Shown piece by piece: positions 1 through 6,639 of a stretch of DNA of 17,602 nucleotides (the first letter of the stretch is position 1; each line of letters begins with the position of its first letter). This stretch comes from JAJFVC01 sp039698075 (GTDB lineage: Bacteria > Planctomycetota > Planctomycetia > Pirellulales > Thermoguttaceae): contig JBDKTJ010000099.1 of NCBI GenBank assembly GCA_039698075.1, forward strand, positions 1 through 17,602, in the 5' to 3' direction. Under the pieces are notes generated by a model. That model was not told where the DNA came from. It did not search any database and saw nothing but the letters and a program-made list of their open reading frames with translations. Made by a program: the position numbers and the translations under genes.

Positions 1-26
1 TAGGTTGAAGCAGGAAAAGAACGACC

Positions 27-347
27 ATGCCTAAACGAGTAGAAACCGGGATCGTCACCAGCGACAAGACGGCGAAGACTCGTCGCGTCGAGATACCGCG
101 GTTGGTGCGGCATCCGCGTTACGGGAAGTACGTGCGTCGGAAGACGGTGTGCCACGTTCACGACGAGAACAACGAGTCGCACATGGGCGACCTGGTCGAG
201 ATCGTCGAGTCGCGGCCGCTGTCGCGCACGAAGCGGTGGTCGTTGGTCCGGGTGGTGGAGAAGGGTCGGATGCTGGACGTGGCGGCGATGCGAGCCGAGG
301 CCCGACGCCATCGGAAAGCTCAGGAGCAGGAGGGCGCCGAGTCATGA
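27..347 (+). CDS. rpsQ: 30S ribosomal protein S17
   Basis: S17 is a primary 16S rRNA binding protein of the small subunit. The 106-residue product opens with the family pattern (G-I-V-T-S-D-K at residues 8-14, then RRVEIPRLVRHPRYGKYVRR) and has the later GDLVEIVESRPLSRTKRW segment typical of S17. It is longer than the usual 80-90 residues because of a charged C-terminal tail (about residues 80-106). The ATG has an AGGA at 12-15, 11 bases upstream. The stop overlaps the rplN start (ATGA at 344-347), so the two are translationally coupled. The TAG at positions 1-3 may be the stop of rpmC, which normally precedes rpsQ, but this cannot be verified inside the window. Confidence 0.96.
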   Translation: MPKRVETGIVTSDKTAKTRRVEIPRLVRHPRYGKYVRRKTVCHVHDENNESHMGDLVEIVESRPLSRTKRWSLVRVVEKGRMLDVAAMRAEARRHRKAQEQEGAES

Positions 348-712
348 TCCAGATGCAAAGCCGGCTCGCCGTGGCCGACAACACCGGCGCGAAGGAATTG
401 ATGTGCATCAAGGTGCTGGGCGGGTCGCGCAAGCGTTTTGCGCGGATCGGCGACATCATCGTGTGCAGCGTCAAGAGCGTGATCGCCGGCAGCGACTTCA
501 AAAAGGGCGCGGTGGTTCGTGCGGTGATTGTTCGCTGCAAGCAGCCGACCCGTCGGGCGGACGGCAGCTACGTGCGGTTCGACAGCAACGCGGCCGTGAT
601 TATCGACAACGACAAAAACCCGCGCGGCACGCGCATTTTCGGCGCGGTGGCCCGGGAGTTGCGGGACCGGAACTTCATGAAGATCGTCAGTCTCGCCAAC
701 GAGGTGGTTTAG
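344..712 (+). CDS. rplN: 50S ribosomal protein L14
   Basis: L14 sits at the subunit interface and helps form bridges to 16S rRNA. Starting at the ATG at 344 gives MIQMQSRLAVADNTGAKELMCIKVLGG and exactly 122 residues, the standard family length. An upstream in-frame start at 149 would add 65 residues that merely read through rpsQ in another frame, so it is rejected. AGGAGGG at 328-334 is a strong Shine-Dalgarno site nine bases before this ATG, inside the end of rpsQ. The conserved GDIIVCSVK, KKGAVVRAVIVR and GTRIFGAVARELRDRNFMKIVSLANEVV segments are all present. rplX starts on the base after its stop. Confidence 0.97.
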   Translation: MIQMQSRLAVADNTGAKELMCIKVLGGSRKRFARIGDIIVCSVKSVIAGSDFKKGAVVRAVIVRCKQPTRRADGSYVRFDSNAAVIIDNDKNPRGTRIFGAVARELRDRNFMKIVSLANEVV

Positions 713-1060
713 ATGTGGATTAAAGCGAACGACACGGTGAAAGTGATCGGCGGCGAGGACCGGGGGACGACCGGCAAGGTGCTGCGGGTGAACCGGAAGG
801 CGGGCAAGCTCGTGGTCGAGGGCGTCAATCGGGTGTACAAGCATGTGCGACGCAGCCAGAAGAATCCGCAGGGCGGGCGGCTGTCGAAAGAGATGCCGAT
901 TTCGGTGAGCAACGTGCAGTTGGTCTGTGAGGCGTGCGGCGCGGCCGTCCGGCTGGGCGTGCGTTATCTGGACAACGGCGCGAAAGAACGATACTGCAAG
1001 AAATGCGGCGCTGGCAACGGCCAGGTTTCCCGGCCGAAAGCCCGATACGCCAAGTCATAA
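713..1060 (+). CDS. rplX: 50S ribosomal protein L24, zinc-ribbon form
   Basis: L24 is one of the assembly-initiator proteins of the large subunit. The N-terminal KOW motif is clear (DTVKVIGGEDRGTTGKVLRV, residues 7-26). The 115-residue protein keeps the C-terminal zinc ribbon seen in many bacterial L24 proteins: cysteines at 72, 75, 95 and 98 in a CxxC-x19-CxxC arrangement. E. coli L24 lacks these cysteines. The start directly abuts the rplN stop, with GAGG at 701-704 as a ribosome binding site. A 12-base gap separates it from rplE, as expected for the spc operon order L14-L24-L5. Confidence 0.96.
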   Translation: MWIKANDTVKVIGGEDRGTTGKVLRVNRKAGKLVVEGVNRVYKHVRRSQKNPQGGRLSKEMPISVSNVQLVCEACGAAVRLGVRYLDNGAKERYCKKCGAGNGQVSRPKARYAKS

Positions 1061-1072
1061 TCTGGACGGACC

Positions 1073-1681
1073 ATGAGTGCAGCTAAAGCAAAAAAGACGA
1101 CCGAGGCCTCCAAGCCCGAGCAGCCCGAGGTGATTCCGCCTCCGCGGCTTCGTGAGAAGTACGTGAAGGAAATCCTTCCGGCGCTGTCGGCGAAGTTCGG
1201 ACGGACGAATCCGCATTCATTGCCGCGATTGCAGAAGATCGTGGTGAACATGGGCGTGGGCAAGGCCATCACTGAGAAGAAATACCTGGAAGACGCCTTG
1301 GCGGCGATGACGCAGATCACCGGTCAAAAGCCGTTGACGACGCTGAGTCGCAAAGCGATCGCCAATTTCAAGCTTCGCGAGAATTTGCCGATCGGTTGCA
1401 AGGTGACGTTGCGGGGGGCGAGGATGTATGAGTTCCTCGACCGGCTGGTTTCCGTGGCGCTGCCTCGCGTGCGCGACTTCCGCGGCTTAGACCCGAACGG
1501 TTTCGATCGTCGCGGGAATTACAACCTGGGCCTGACCGAACAGTTGGTGTTCCCGGAGTTGAATCCCGACAAGTTCACGACGCCGCAGGGCATGAACATC
1601 ACGTTGGTCACCAGCGCGACCAACGACGACGAAGCGCGAGAGTTGTTGAGGGCGTTTGGGATGCCGCTTCGGGCGGCGTAG
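1073..1681 (+). CDS. rplE: 50S ribosomal protein L5
   Basis: L5 binds 5S rRNA and contacts P-site tRNA in the central protuberance. The core is standard, from PRLREKYVKEILPALSAKFG through KIVVNMGVGKA, ITGQKPLTTLSRKAIANFKLRE, GCKVTLRG and the GRNYN-like segment RRGNYNLGLTEQLVFPE. The product is 202 residues, whereas the family is usually about 180. The excess is a Lys/Glu/Pro-rich N-terminal extension (about residues 1-22). No internal start fits the family better, because the first later Met lies within the conserved core. Only a weak GGACGGA precedes the ATG. Downstream lie 85 bases before rpsN that contain a heptamer array. Confidence 0.96.
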   Translation: MSAAKAKKTTEASKPEQPEVIPPPRLREKYVKEILPALSAKFGRTNPHSLPRLQKIVVNMGVGKAITEKKYLEDALAAMTQITGQKPLTTLSRKAIANFKLRENLPIGCKVTLRGARMYEFLDRLVSVALPRVRDFRGLDPNGFDRRGNYNLGLTEQLVFPELNPDKFTTPQGMNITLVTSATNDDEARELLRAFGMPLRAA

Positions 1682-1732
1682 GAGAACGGGATGACCGGTG
1701 CCCCCTGGGTTGCCGGTCGGTTCACGACAATC

Positions 1733-1763
1733 TGACCACTGGCCACGGGCCACTGACCACTAA
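1733..1763 (+). repeat. Heptamer array (TGRCCAC type) before rpsN
   Basis: Four consecutive 7-base units are in exact register: TGACCAC at 1733, TGGCCAC at 1740, GGGCCAC at 1747 and TGACCAC at 1754, then a decayed TAAACTA whose last base is the A of the rpsN start codon at 1767. The array fills the place where a Shine-Dalgarno site would be expected, and none is visible. The same unit type lies before rpsE and rplA. Confidence 0.85.
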
Positions 1764-1766
1764 ACT

Positions 1767-1952
1767 ATGGCAAGCAAATCAAAAATCGCAAAGGCGTCGC
1801 GCAAGCCCAAGTTTTCGACTCGTCTCGTACGACGATGTCGGATTTGTGGGCGTCCGCGGGCGGTGTATCGGAAGTTCGGAATTTGCCGGATCTGCTTCCG
1901 TAAGCTCGCCGACGAAGGATTGATCCCCGGCGTCCGCAAAGCGAGTTGGTAA
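1767..1952 (+). CDS. rpsN: 30S ribosomal protein S14, type Z (zinc-binding)
   Basis: S14 is a head protein of the small subunit, assembled late. The 61-residue length and the four cysteines at 24, 27, 40 and 43 (CRIC-x12-CRIC) mark the short zinc-binding type found in many bacteria, archaea and Thermus, not the roughly 100-residue zinc-free E. coli type. The C-terminus FRKLADEGLIPGVRKASW is the usual S14 ending. It lies between rplE and rpsH as expected. The start is set by the family N-terminus (MASKSKIAK). There is no recognisable ribosome binding site, only the heptamer array that ends at the ATG. Confidence 0.97.
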   Translation: MASKSKIAKASRKPKFSTRLVRRCRICGRPRAVYRKFGICRICFRKLADEGLIPGVRKASW

Positions 1953-1978
1953 GGTAATGGTAAAGGGAACCTAGACCG

Positions 1979-2374
1979 ATGATGACCGACCCCATCGCCG
2001 ACATGTTGACGCGCATTCGCAACGCGGTGCGAGTTGAAAGGCCTCTGGTAGAGATGCCTGTCTCCAAAGTCAAACGGGGACTGGCGGAAGTGCTCAAGCG
2101 CGAGGGCTATATCTGGGATTGGGAGGAAGTGGAAAGCAAGCCTGCCAATCAGCTTCGCGTGCACTTGAAGTACGGCCCGAACGGAGAACGCGTGATTCGC
2201 CGCATCCGCCGGATCAGCAAGCCCGGACGCCGAGTTTACAGCGGCGCGGCGGATCTGAAGCCGATTTTGGGCGGTTTGGGCATCAGCATTCTCAGCACGA
2301 GCCGAGGCGTGATCAGCGACCGCGAGGCGCGCCAACGGAAACTCGGCGGCGAAGTGCTTTGCGAGATTTGGTAA
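1979..2374 (+). CDS. rpsH: 30S ribosomal protein S8
   Basis: S8 binds the central domain of 16S rRNA and, in E. coli, represses translation of the spc operon by binding its mRNA near rplE. The 131-residue product begins MMTDPIADMLTRIRNA and ends with the S8 signature region GGLGISILSTSRGVISDREARQRKLGGEVLCEIW, both diagnostic. AAGGGA at 1963-1968 is ten bases before the first ATG, which supports 1979 over the adjacent ATG at 1982. I could not see an obvious S8-target helix mimic near rplE or rpsN, so autoregulation is unproven here. Confidence 0.97.
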   Translation: MMTDPIADMLTRIRNAVRVERPLVEMPVSKVKRGLAEVLKREGYIWDWEEVESKPANQLRVHLKYGPNGERVIRRIRRISKPGRRVYSGAADLKPILGGLGISILSTSRGVISDREARQRKLGGEVLCEIW

Positions 2375-2422
2375 TGCAATGTGGCCGACGGTCGAGTGAT
2401 CCGGCCCACAATAAGAATAACT

Positions 2423-2450
2423 AGCCAGTGGCTGCAAACCAGTAGAAACC
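2423..2450 (+). repeat. Degenerate heptamer array before rplF
   Basis: The 79-base gap between rpsH and rplF ends with AGCCAGT (2423), GGCTGCA (2430), AACCAGT (2437) and AGAAACC (2444), in seven-base register and three bases before the rplF ATG. Units 1 and 3 match at six of seven bases. The middle unit makes AGCCAGTGGCT a short palindrome. This looks like a decayed member of the TRGCCAC family, but the match is weak. Confidence 0.45.
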
Positions 2451-2453
2451 AAA

Positions 2454-2999
2454 ATGTCTCGGATCGGAAAAAAACCGGTGCCAGTTCCTGCGGGCGTGAA
2501 GGTCCAGATCGCGGACCGCACGATCACCGTCGAAGGCAAGTTGGGCTCGCTCCAGTGGGAGCATCGTCCCGAGGTCTCGGTCGCGTACGACGAGGCGTCG
2601 AAGTCGCTCCAGGTGAGCCGGATCAACGATGAGCGGTTGAGCCGCGCGTTGCACGGGCTTACCCGGGCGCTGTTGGTCAACATGGTCACCGGCGTGACGC
2701 AGGGTTACGAAAAACGACTGGAAATCCAGGGCGTCGGCTATCTGGCCGCATTGCAGGGCAAGACGCTGCAATTGCGGGTCGGGCTGGCCAATGAGCTGCA
2801 AGTGCCGATTCCCGATGGATTGAAAGTGACCGTGCCGGATCAACAGCACGTTGTGATTCAAGGGGTCGACAAGCAGAAGGTCGGCCATTTCGCCGCGGCC
2901 GTTCGGGCGCTGCGGAAGCCGGAGCCGTATAAGGGCAAGGGCATCCGATACCTGAACGAGCCGGTCCGCCGCAAGCAGGGCAAGGCGATGGTGAAGTAG
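2454..2999 (+). CDS. rplF: 50S ribosomal protein L6
   Basis: L6 lies near the factor-binding centre of the large subunit and binds 23S rRNA domain VI. The 181-residue product shows the duplicated L6 fold: MSRIGKKPVPVPAGVKV at the start, LEIQGVGYLAALQGKTLQLRVG in the second repeat, and the signature RKPEPYKGKGIRYLNE (about residues 152-167). The length is normal for the family. The start agrees with the universal MSRIGKKP start. No Shine-Dalgarno site is seen, because the bases before the ATG are the degraded heptamer array. The order rpsH-rplF-rplR is that of the standard spc operon. Confidence 0.97.
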   Translation: MSRIGKKPVPVPAGVKVQIADRTITVEGKLGSLQWEHRPEVSVAYDEASKSLQVSRINDERLSRALHGLTRALLVNMVTGVTQGYEKRLEIQGVGYLAALQGKTLQLRVGLANELQVPIPDGLKVTVPDQQHVVIQGVDKQKVGHFAAAVRALRKPEPYKGKGIRYLNEPVRRKQGKAMVK

Positions 3000-3054
3000 C
3001 GGAAGGTGAGCAGCGCGTTGGACGTGTGAAGGGTGCGAAGGGAGATTTTTGGCG

Positions 3055-3417
3055 ATGAGTCATCAAAAACGAGTCGGTAAACAACGTCAGCGCCGCGGGT
3101 TCCGCGTTCGCAACCATTTGAAGCGCAACACCACCCGGCCGCGACTGACGGTGTTCCGCAGTCACAAGAATTTTTACGCCCAGATCATCGACGATGCGGC
3201 GGGGCGGACGTTGGCGTCGGCCAGCAGTCTCGATAAGCAGTTGGAGCTGCCCTACGGCGGCAACAAGGATGCGGCGGTGGCGGTGGGCAAAGCGATCGCA
3301 CAGCGGGCATTGGACGCGGGCGTGAAGGAAGTTGTGTTCGATCGCCGCGAGTACAAATATCACGGTCGCGTGGCCGCGATGGCCGACGCCGCCCGGGAAG
3401 CGGGTTTGGTGTTTTAG
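3055..3417 (+). CDS. rplR: 50S ribosomal protein L18
   Basis: L18 binds 5S rRNA together with L5 and L25-type proteins and brings it into the large subunit. The product is 120 residues from MSHQKRVGKQRQRRGFRVRNHLK. The conserved RPRLTVFRSHKNFYAQIIDD, ASSLDK and VFDRREYKYHGRVAAMADAAREAGLVF segments are present. A TTG six bases further upstream is in frame but lies only four bases from the AAGGGAG at 3038-3044. The ATG at 3055 is ten bases away and is the better choice. The last dozen codons with the stop are copied once more immediately downstream (see 3385-3463). Confidence 0.96.
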   Translation: MSHQKRVGKQRQRRGFRVRNHLKRNTTRPRLTVFRSHKNFYAQIIDDAAGRTLASASSLDKQLELPYGGNKDAAVAVGKAIAQRALDAGVKEVVFDRREYKYHGRVAAMADAAREAGLVF

Positions 3418-3463
3418 AGAAACAGGACGCCGCTCGGAAAGCGGGTTTGGCGTTTTAGAGGAA
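3385..3463 (+). repeat. Tandem duplication of the 3' end of rplR
   Basis: The segment starting at 3385 (last codons of rplR, stop, and following AGAGAAA) is repeated with a 41-base offset from 3426 to about 3463. The copies share CGGGTTTGG, GTTTTAGAG and the flanking GACGCCGC, with only a handful of substitutions. The second copy is outside any gene. It is a simple explanation for the longer rplR-rpsE spacer. Confidence 0.85.
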
Positions 3464-3466
3464 AAG

Positions 3467-3487
3467 TGGCCACTAGCAATTAGCCAT
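3467..3487 (+). repeat. Heptamer array (TRGCCAC type) before rpsE
   Basis: Three in-register units are seen: TGGCCAC (3467), TAGCAAT (3474) and TAGCCAT (3481), followed by ACACT and the rpsE ATG at 3493. They resemble the rpsN array closely (TGGCCAC is shared exactly). No Shine-Dalgarno site lies between the array and the start. The nearest purine run, AGAGGAAAAG at 3457-3466, is 26 bases before the ATG. Confidence 0.75.
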
Positions 3488-3492
3488 ACACT

Positions 3493-3978
3493 ATGTCAAC
3501 AGACGCAGTCCAAGGACAACTGATCGACAAGGTCATCAAGATTCGGCGTTGCGCCGCGGTGGTCAAGGGCGGCCGGCGATTCAGCTTCACCGCGCTGGTC
3601 GTGGTCGGCGACGGGCAAGGGCGCGTCGGTTGGGGCTACGGCAAGGCGAACGAAGTGCCTCCGGCGGTCGAGAAGGCCGTGAAGGACGGCTCGCGCAACA
3701 TGTTTCCGATTCACATGGAAAAGACGACGATTCCACACACGGTCAAGGGGCAGTTCGGTTCGGCCCAGGTCGTGTTGGTTCCGGCCGGTCCGGGTACGGG
3801 CGTGATCGCCGGTGCCGCGGTCCGCGCGGTGTGCGAAGCGTGCGGAATCCATGATATTTTGACAAAAAGCTTCGGATCGACGAATCCTATCAACCTGGTC
3901 AAGGCTTCCATTGAAGCCCTGAAGCAGCTTCGCTCTCAAGGCGAGGTCGAGCGGCTGCGGGGAGTCTCGCTGACATGA
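3493..3978 (+). CDS. rpsE: 30S ribosomal protein S5
   Basis: S5 is a 16S-binding protein important for decoding fidelity and for mRNA helicase activity at the entry tunnel. The 161-residue protein contains the S5 N-terminal double-stranded RNA-binding region (KVIKIRRCAAVVKGGRRFSFTALVVVGDGQGRVGWGYGKANEVPPAVEKA) and the C-terminal GTGVIAGAAVRAVCEACGIHDILTKSFGSTNPINLVKASIEAL. It overlaps rplO by ATGA at 3975-3978. rpmD (L30), which normally lies between S5 and L15, is therefore absent, with no space for it. The start codon follows a heptamer array and no clear ribosome binding site is seen. Confidence 0.97.
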   Translation: MSTDAVQGQLIDKVIKIRRCAAVVKGGRRFSFTALVVVGDGQGRVGWGYGKANEVPPAVEKAVKDGSRNMFPIHMEKTTIPHTVKGQFGSAQVVLVPAGPGTGVIAGAAVRAVCEACGIHDILTKSFGSTNPINLVKASIEALKQLRSQGEVERLRGVSLT

Positions 3979-4466
3979 ATTTGAACGAAGTCCATCGCGA
4001 AATCCATAAGAACAAGTCTCGCAAGCGGATCGGCCGCGGACCGGGTTCCGGTCAGGGCGAGACGGCCGGTCGCGGGTCGAAGGGCCAAGGGTCGCGGTCC
4101 GGCTCGAGCGTTTCGCCGATTTTTGAAGGCGGTCAGATGCCGTTGGTTCGCCGGGTGCCGAAGCGCGGGTTCAACAATCGTTGGGCCGAGACGGTCGTCG
4201 CGGTGAATCTGGACGTTTTGGACCGCAATTTTCAGAGCGGCGAGGAAGTGACGCCCGAGGCGATTTGCGGCAAGAAGATCATTCACGGCCGCTACGATCA
4301 GGTGAAAGTGCTGGGCAACGGCGAGTTGACGAAGGGGCTCAAAATTTCGGCCCACAAGTTCAGCCGTTCAGCGCTGGAGAAGATCGAGAAGGCCGGCGGC
4401 CAAGCGGTGGTGTTGCCCGGCAAGGCCCCGGTCGTTAAGAACAAGATGAAAGTGAAGAATCGATAA
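3975..4466 (+). CDS. rplO: 50S ribosomal protein L15
   Basis: L15 is a late-assembly 23S binding protein. The 163-residue product has the basic glycine-rich N-terminus (RKRIGRGPGSGQGETAGRGSKGQGSRSG, about residues 16-43), the FEGGQMPLVRRVPKRGFNN signature (about residues 50-68), and the C-terminal KISAHKFSRSALEKIEKAGGQAVVL. It is slightly longer than the usual 145-150 residues. The start overlaps the rpsE stop and has GGGGAG at 3959-3964, ten bases upstream, so coupled translation of S5 and L15 is likely. Downstream, 120 bases with a large inverted repeat separate it from secY. Confidence 0.97.
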   Translation: MNLNEVHREIHKNKSRKRIGRGPGSGQGETAGRGSKGQGSRSGSSVSPIFEGGQMPLVRRVPKRGFNNRWAETVVAVNLDVLDRNFQSGEEVTPEAICGKKIIHGRYDQVKVLGNGELTKGLKISAHKFSRSALEKIEKAGGQAVVLPGKAPVVKNKMKVKNR

Positions 4467-4476
4467 AGAAGGCAAA

Positions 4477-4566
4477 AGGGGATTGGGGATTAGGGATTGG
4501 GAATTAGAACGCAGGAGTTGTGTTCATTCCGACCTCTAATCCCCAATCCCTAATTCCTAATCCCCT
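4477..4566. repeat. Inverted repeat of GGGATTA-type heptamers before secY
   Basis: The left arm (4477-4508) is a run of degenerate heptamers of the GGGGATT/AGGGATT/GGGAATT type. The right arm (4535-4566) is its reverse complement with three mismatches over 32 bases. The loop is 26 bases. The array has no following T-run, so it is not a typical intrinsic terminator. It lies 20 bases before the secY ATG. The left arm also holds four G-runs (from 4478 to 4500) that fit a G-quadruplex pattern. Confidence 0.9.
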
Positions 4567-4586
4567 CTATTCCGACGGATCGAGCC

Positions 4587-5960
4587 ATGTGGGAAAAGAT
4601 TCGCGTCATCTTCACGATTCCCGAACTGCGTCAGAAGATCCTTTTGACGCTGTTGTTGTTGGCCATCTATCGCATCGGTTGGCAGATTCCGTTGCCGATC
4701 GTCGACTACCATAAGATGGAGGCGTTTTTCGGCCAGCAACAGGGCCTCGGCGCGTTGTTCGAGCAGGTGGCGATGTTCAGCGCGAGCGACTTGAGCCAGG
4801 CGACGATTTTCGGTCTGGGCATCATGCCGTACATTTCGGCGTCGATTATTTTCCAGTTGCTCGGCAGCGTGTATCCGCCGTTGGAGAAGCTCCAAAAAGA
4901 GGGCGAGAGCGGTCGGAAGAAAATCAATGAGTACACGCGATACGCCACGGTGTTGTTGTGTGTTGGACAGAGTTGGTTTTATCTGAGCGGGTTTTTGGTC
5001 AGCCGTGGGTTGATCTACGATAAGTTCATGGTCAACGGCGGGTTGCCGTTCATTTGGCAACTGACGGCCGTGATGACGATGACCGCCGGCACGGTGTTTT
5101 TGATGTGGCTGGGCGAGCAGATCGACGAATACGGCATCGGCAACGGCATCAGCTTGTTGATCATGGCGGGCATTTTGGCTCGCATGTTGCCGGTCGGCTA
5201 TAAAGACTTGCTTAAGCCGGTGTATGAGAGCGGTTTGGAATTGGGCGGCGGCGGCCGTGGCTCGGTCGGCGTCGAGACGTTGCTGGTGTTGGCGGTGTTG
5301 TTTATCGCCGTGGTGGCGGGCGTGGTGCTGATCACGCAAGGCCAGCGGCGCATCCCGACGCAAAGCGCCAAGCACGTTCGCGGCCGTCGGGTGTACGGCG
5401 GAACGCGGCAATATCTGCCGTTGCGGGTGAATCAGGCCGGCGTGATGCCGATCATTTTCGCCAGCAGCTTGTTGCTGTTTCCGATGGTGATGTTTAAGTA
5501 TCTCGGCGAAAAGTTCCCGAACGCCTTGTGGGGCTTTTGGGTGGCGATGGAACACACGTTCAGCCGCGGCGAACATACGTGGACGTACAATGTGCTGTAC
5601 GTCGTGCTGATTTACTTCTTCTGCTATTTCTGGACGGCCGTCACGTTCAATCCGAAGGATATGTCGGACAACCTGAAGGATTACGGCACGTTTATTCCGG
5701 GCTATCGGCCCGGTCGGCGGACGGCCGATTATCTGGAAAAAGTGATGGTGCGGATCACCTACGTCGGGGCCGGCTTCCTTTCGTTGGTCGCCGTCATTCC
5801 GACGCTCATTTCGTCGTCGGTGGGCGTGAACTACGCGTTGGCGAGTTTTTACGGCGGCACGAGCCTGCTGATCGCCGTGAGCGTGGCCTTCGACGTCGTC
5901 CAGAAGATCGACAGCCACCTGGTGATGCGGAATTACAAGGGGTTGCTGGAACGAGGATGA
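4587..5960 (+). CDS. secY: Protein translocase subunit SecY
   Basis: SecY is the channel-forming membrane protein of the Sec translocon, which moves unfolded proteins across and into the inner membrane. The 457-residue product has about ten hydrophobic segments, beginning with ILLTLLLLAIYRIGWQIPLP (about residues 19-38). It keeps the plug-domain region, the FGLGIMPYISASIIFQLL segment of helix 2, the GQRRIPTQ loop and the YFFCYFWTAVTFNPKDMSDNLKDYGTFIPGYRPGRRTADYL region before the last helices. The length is slightly above the usual 430-445. The gene follows rplO as in most spc operons, and its partner secE is encoded in this same window at 14344. GGATCGAG at 4577-4584 is a partial ribosome binding site. 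Confidence 0.97.
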   Translation: MWEKIRVIFTIPELRQKILLTLLLLAIYRIGWQIPLPIVDYHKMEAFFGQQQGLGALFEQVAMFSASDLSQATIFGLGIMPYISASIIFQLLGSVYPPLEKLQKEGESGRKKINEYTRYATVLLCVGQSWFYLSGFLVSRGLIYDKFMVNGGLPFIWQLTAVMTMTAGTVFLMWLGEQIDEYGIGNGISLLIMAGILARMLPVGYKDLLKPVYESGLELGGGGRGSVGVETLLVLAVLFIAVVAGVVLITQGQRRIPTQSAKHVRGRRVYGGTRQYLPLRVNQAGVMPIIFASSLLLFPMVMFKYLGEKFPNALWGFWVAMEHTFSRGEHTWTYNVLYVVLIYFFCYFWTAVTFNPKDMSDNLKDYGTFIPGYRPGRRTADYLEKVMVRITYVGAGFLSLVAVIPTLISSSVGVNYALASFYGGTSLLIAVSVAFDVVQKIDSHLVMRNYKGLLERG

Positions 5961-5967
5961 GAGAAAG

Positions 5968-6056
5968 AAGGGATTAGGAATTAGAGATTAGGGATTAGAC
6001 TCGCCAAAAAACGTTGCTTTGCGGCCTAATCCCTAATCTCTAATTCCTAATCCCTT
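5968..6056. repeat. Perfect 31-base inverted repeat of heptamers before adk
   Basis: The left arm (5968-5998) contains GGGATTA, GGAATTA, GAGATTA and GGGATTA in seven-base register. The right arm (6026-6056) is its exact reverse complement, including the two variant units. The loop is 27 bases (5999-6025). Arms this similar, with identical variants, point to one arm being copied from the other or kept paired by selection. The adk ATG is 22 bases beyond the right arm. No poly-T tract follows. Confidence 0.95.
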
Positions 6057-6078
6057 CCTTTCCCACAGGATCGACATT

Positions 6079-6633
6079 ATGCGAATGGTATTCATCGGTC
6101 CGCCGGGCGCTGGCAAAGGGACGCAGGCGGAGCGGTTGGTTAAGAAATACAAGATGGCGCATCTTTCGACGGGCGACATGCTTCGCGCGGCGCGAGACGC
6201 CAAGACGGAAGTCGGGCTGAAGGCCGAGCAGTATATGTCGACCGGCGCACTGGTGCCGGACGACATCATTGTGGCGATCATCGCCGAGCGGTTGCAATCG
6301 GCCGACTGCCGTGAGGGCTATTTGTTGGACGGTTTTCCGAGGACGATCGCCCAGGCCGAGTCGCTTGGCAAGATGCTGATGGCCAAGGGCACGCCGTTGG
6401 ATGTGGTGTTGGAATTGCAGGTGCCCGAAGAGGAATTGTTCCGTCGACTGGCCGGGCGCGGTCGGGCCGACGACAATCCCGAGGTGATTCGCCAGCGGCT
6501 GGTGGCGTATCGAAAGCAGACCGAGCCGCTGTTGGATTACTACCGCAAACAAGGCTTGTTGAAGAGCATCAACGGCGTTGGCACGGTGGACGAGATCTTC
6601 GAGCGAGCCGGTTTGGCGCTGGAAGGGAGTTGA
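6079..6633 (+). CDS. adk: Adenylate kinase (short, LID-less form)
   Basis: Adenylate kinase interconverts ATP plus AMP with two ADP in the cytoplasm and keeps the energy charge balanced. The 184-residue protein has the P-loop GPPGAGKGT at residues 7-15, the AMP-binding STGDMLR at 30-36, and DGFPRT at 84-89. Between RLAGRGRADDNPE (124-135) and the helix that follows there is no inserted LID domain, so this is the short form (E. coli Adk is 214 residues). AGGA at 6067-6070 lies eight bases before the ATG. The gene is in its usual place after secY. The map start follows its stop by six bases. Confidence 0.96.
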   Translation: MRMVFIGPPGAGKGTQAERLVKKYKMAHLSTGDMLRAARDAKTEVGLKAEQYMSTGALVPDDIIVAIIAERLQSADCREGYLLDGFPRTIAQAESLGKMLMAKGTPLDVVLELQVPEEELFRRLAGRGRADDNPEVIRQRLVAYRKQTEPLLDYYRKQGLLKSINGVGTVDEIFERAGLALEGS

Positions 6634-6639
6634 TGGGGG

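Noticed and set aside
1693..1718. Small hairpin GACCGG/CCGGTC after rplE
   Set aside because: A six-base stem with a 14-base loop and no T-run is expected by chance in GC-rich sequence.
1760..2689. A 309-codon minus-strand frame across rpsN, rpsH and rplF
   Set aside because: It spans three real genes and two intergenic gaps, and has no family features.
3049..3054. TTG start of rplR two codons before the ATG
   Set aside because: It is only four bases from the AAGGGAG site, whereas the ATG at 3055 is at ten bases and matches the family N-terminus.
4557..5918. A 453-codon open frame on the minus strand opposite secY
   Set aside because: It is antisense to a certain membrane-protein gene, with a His/Arg/Gln-rich product typical of antisense frames in GC-rich genes.
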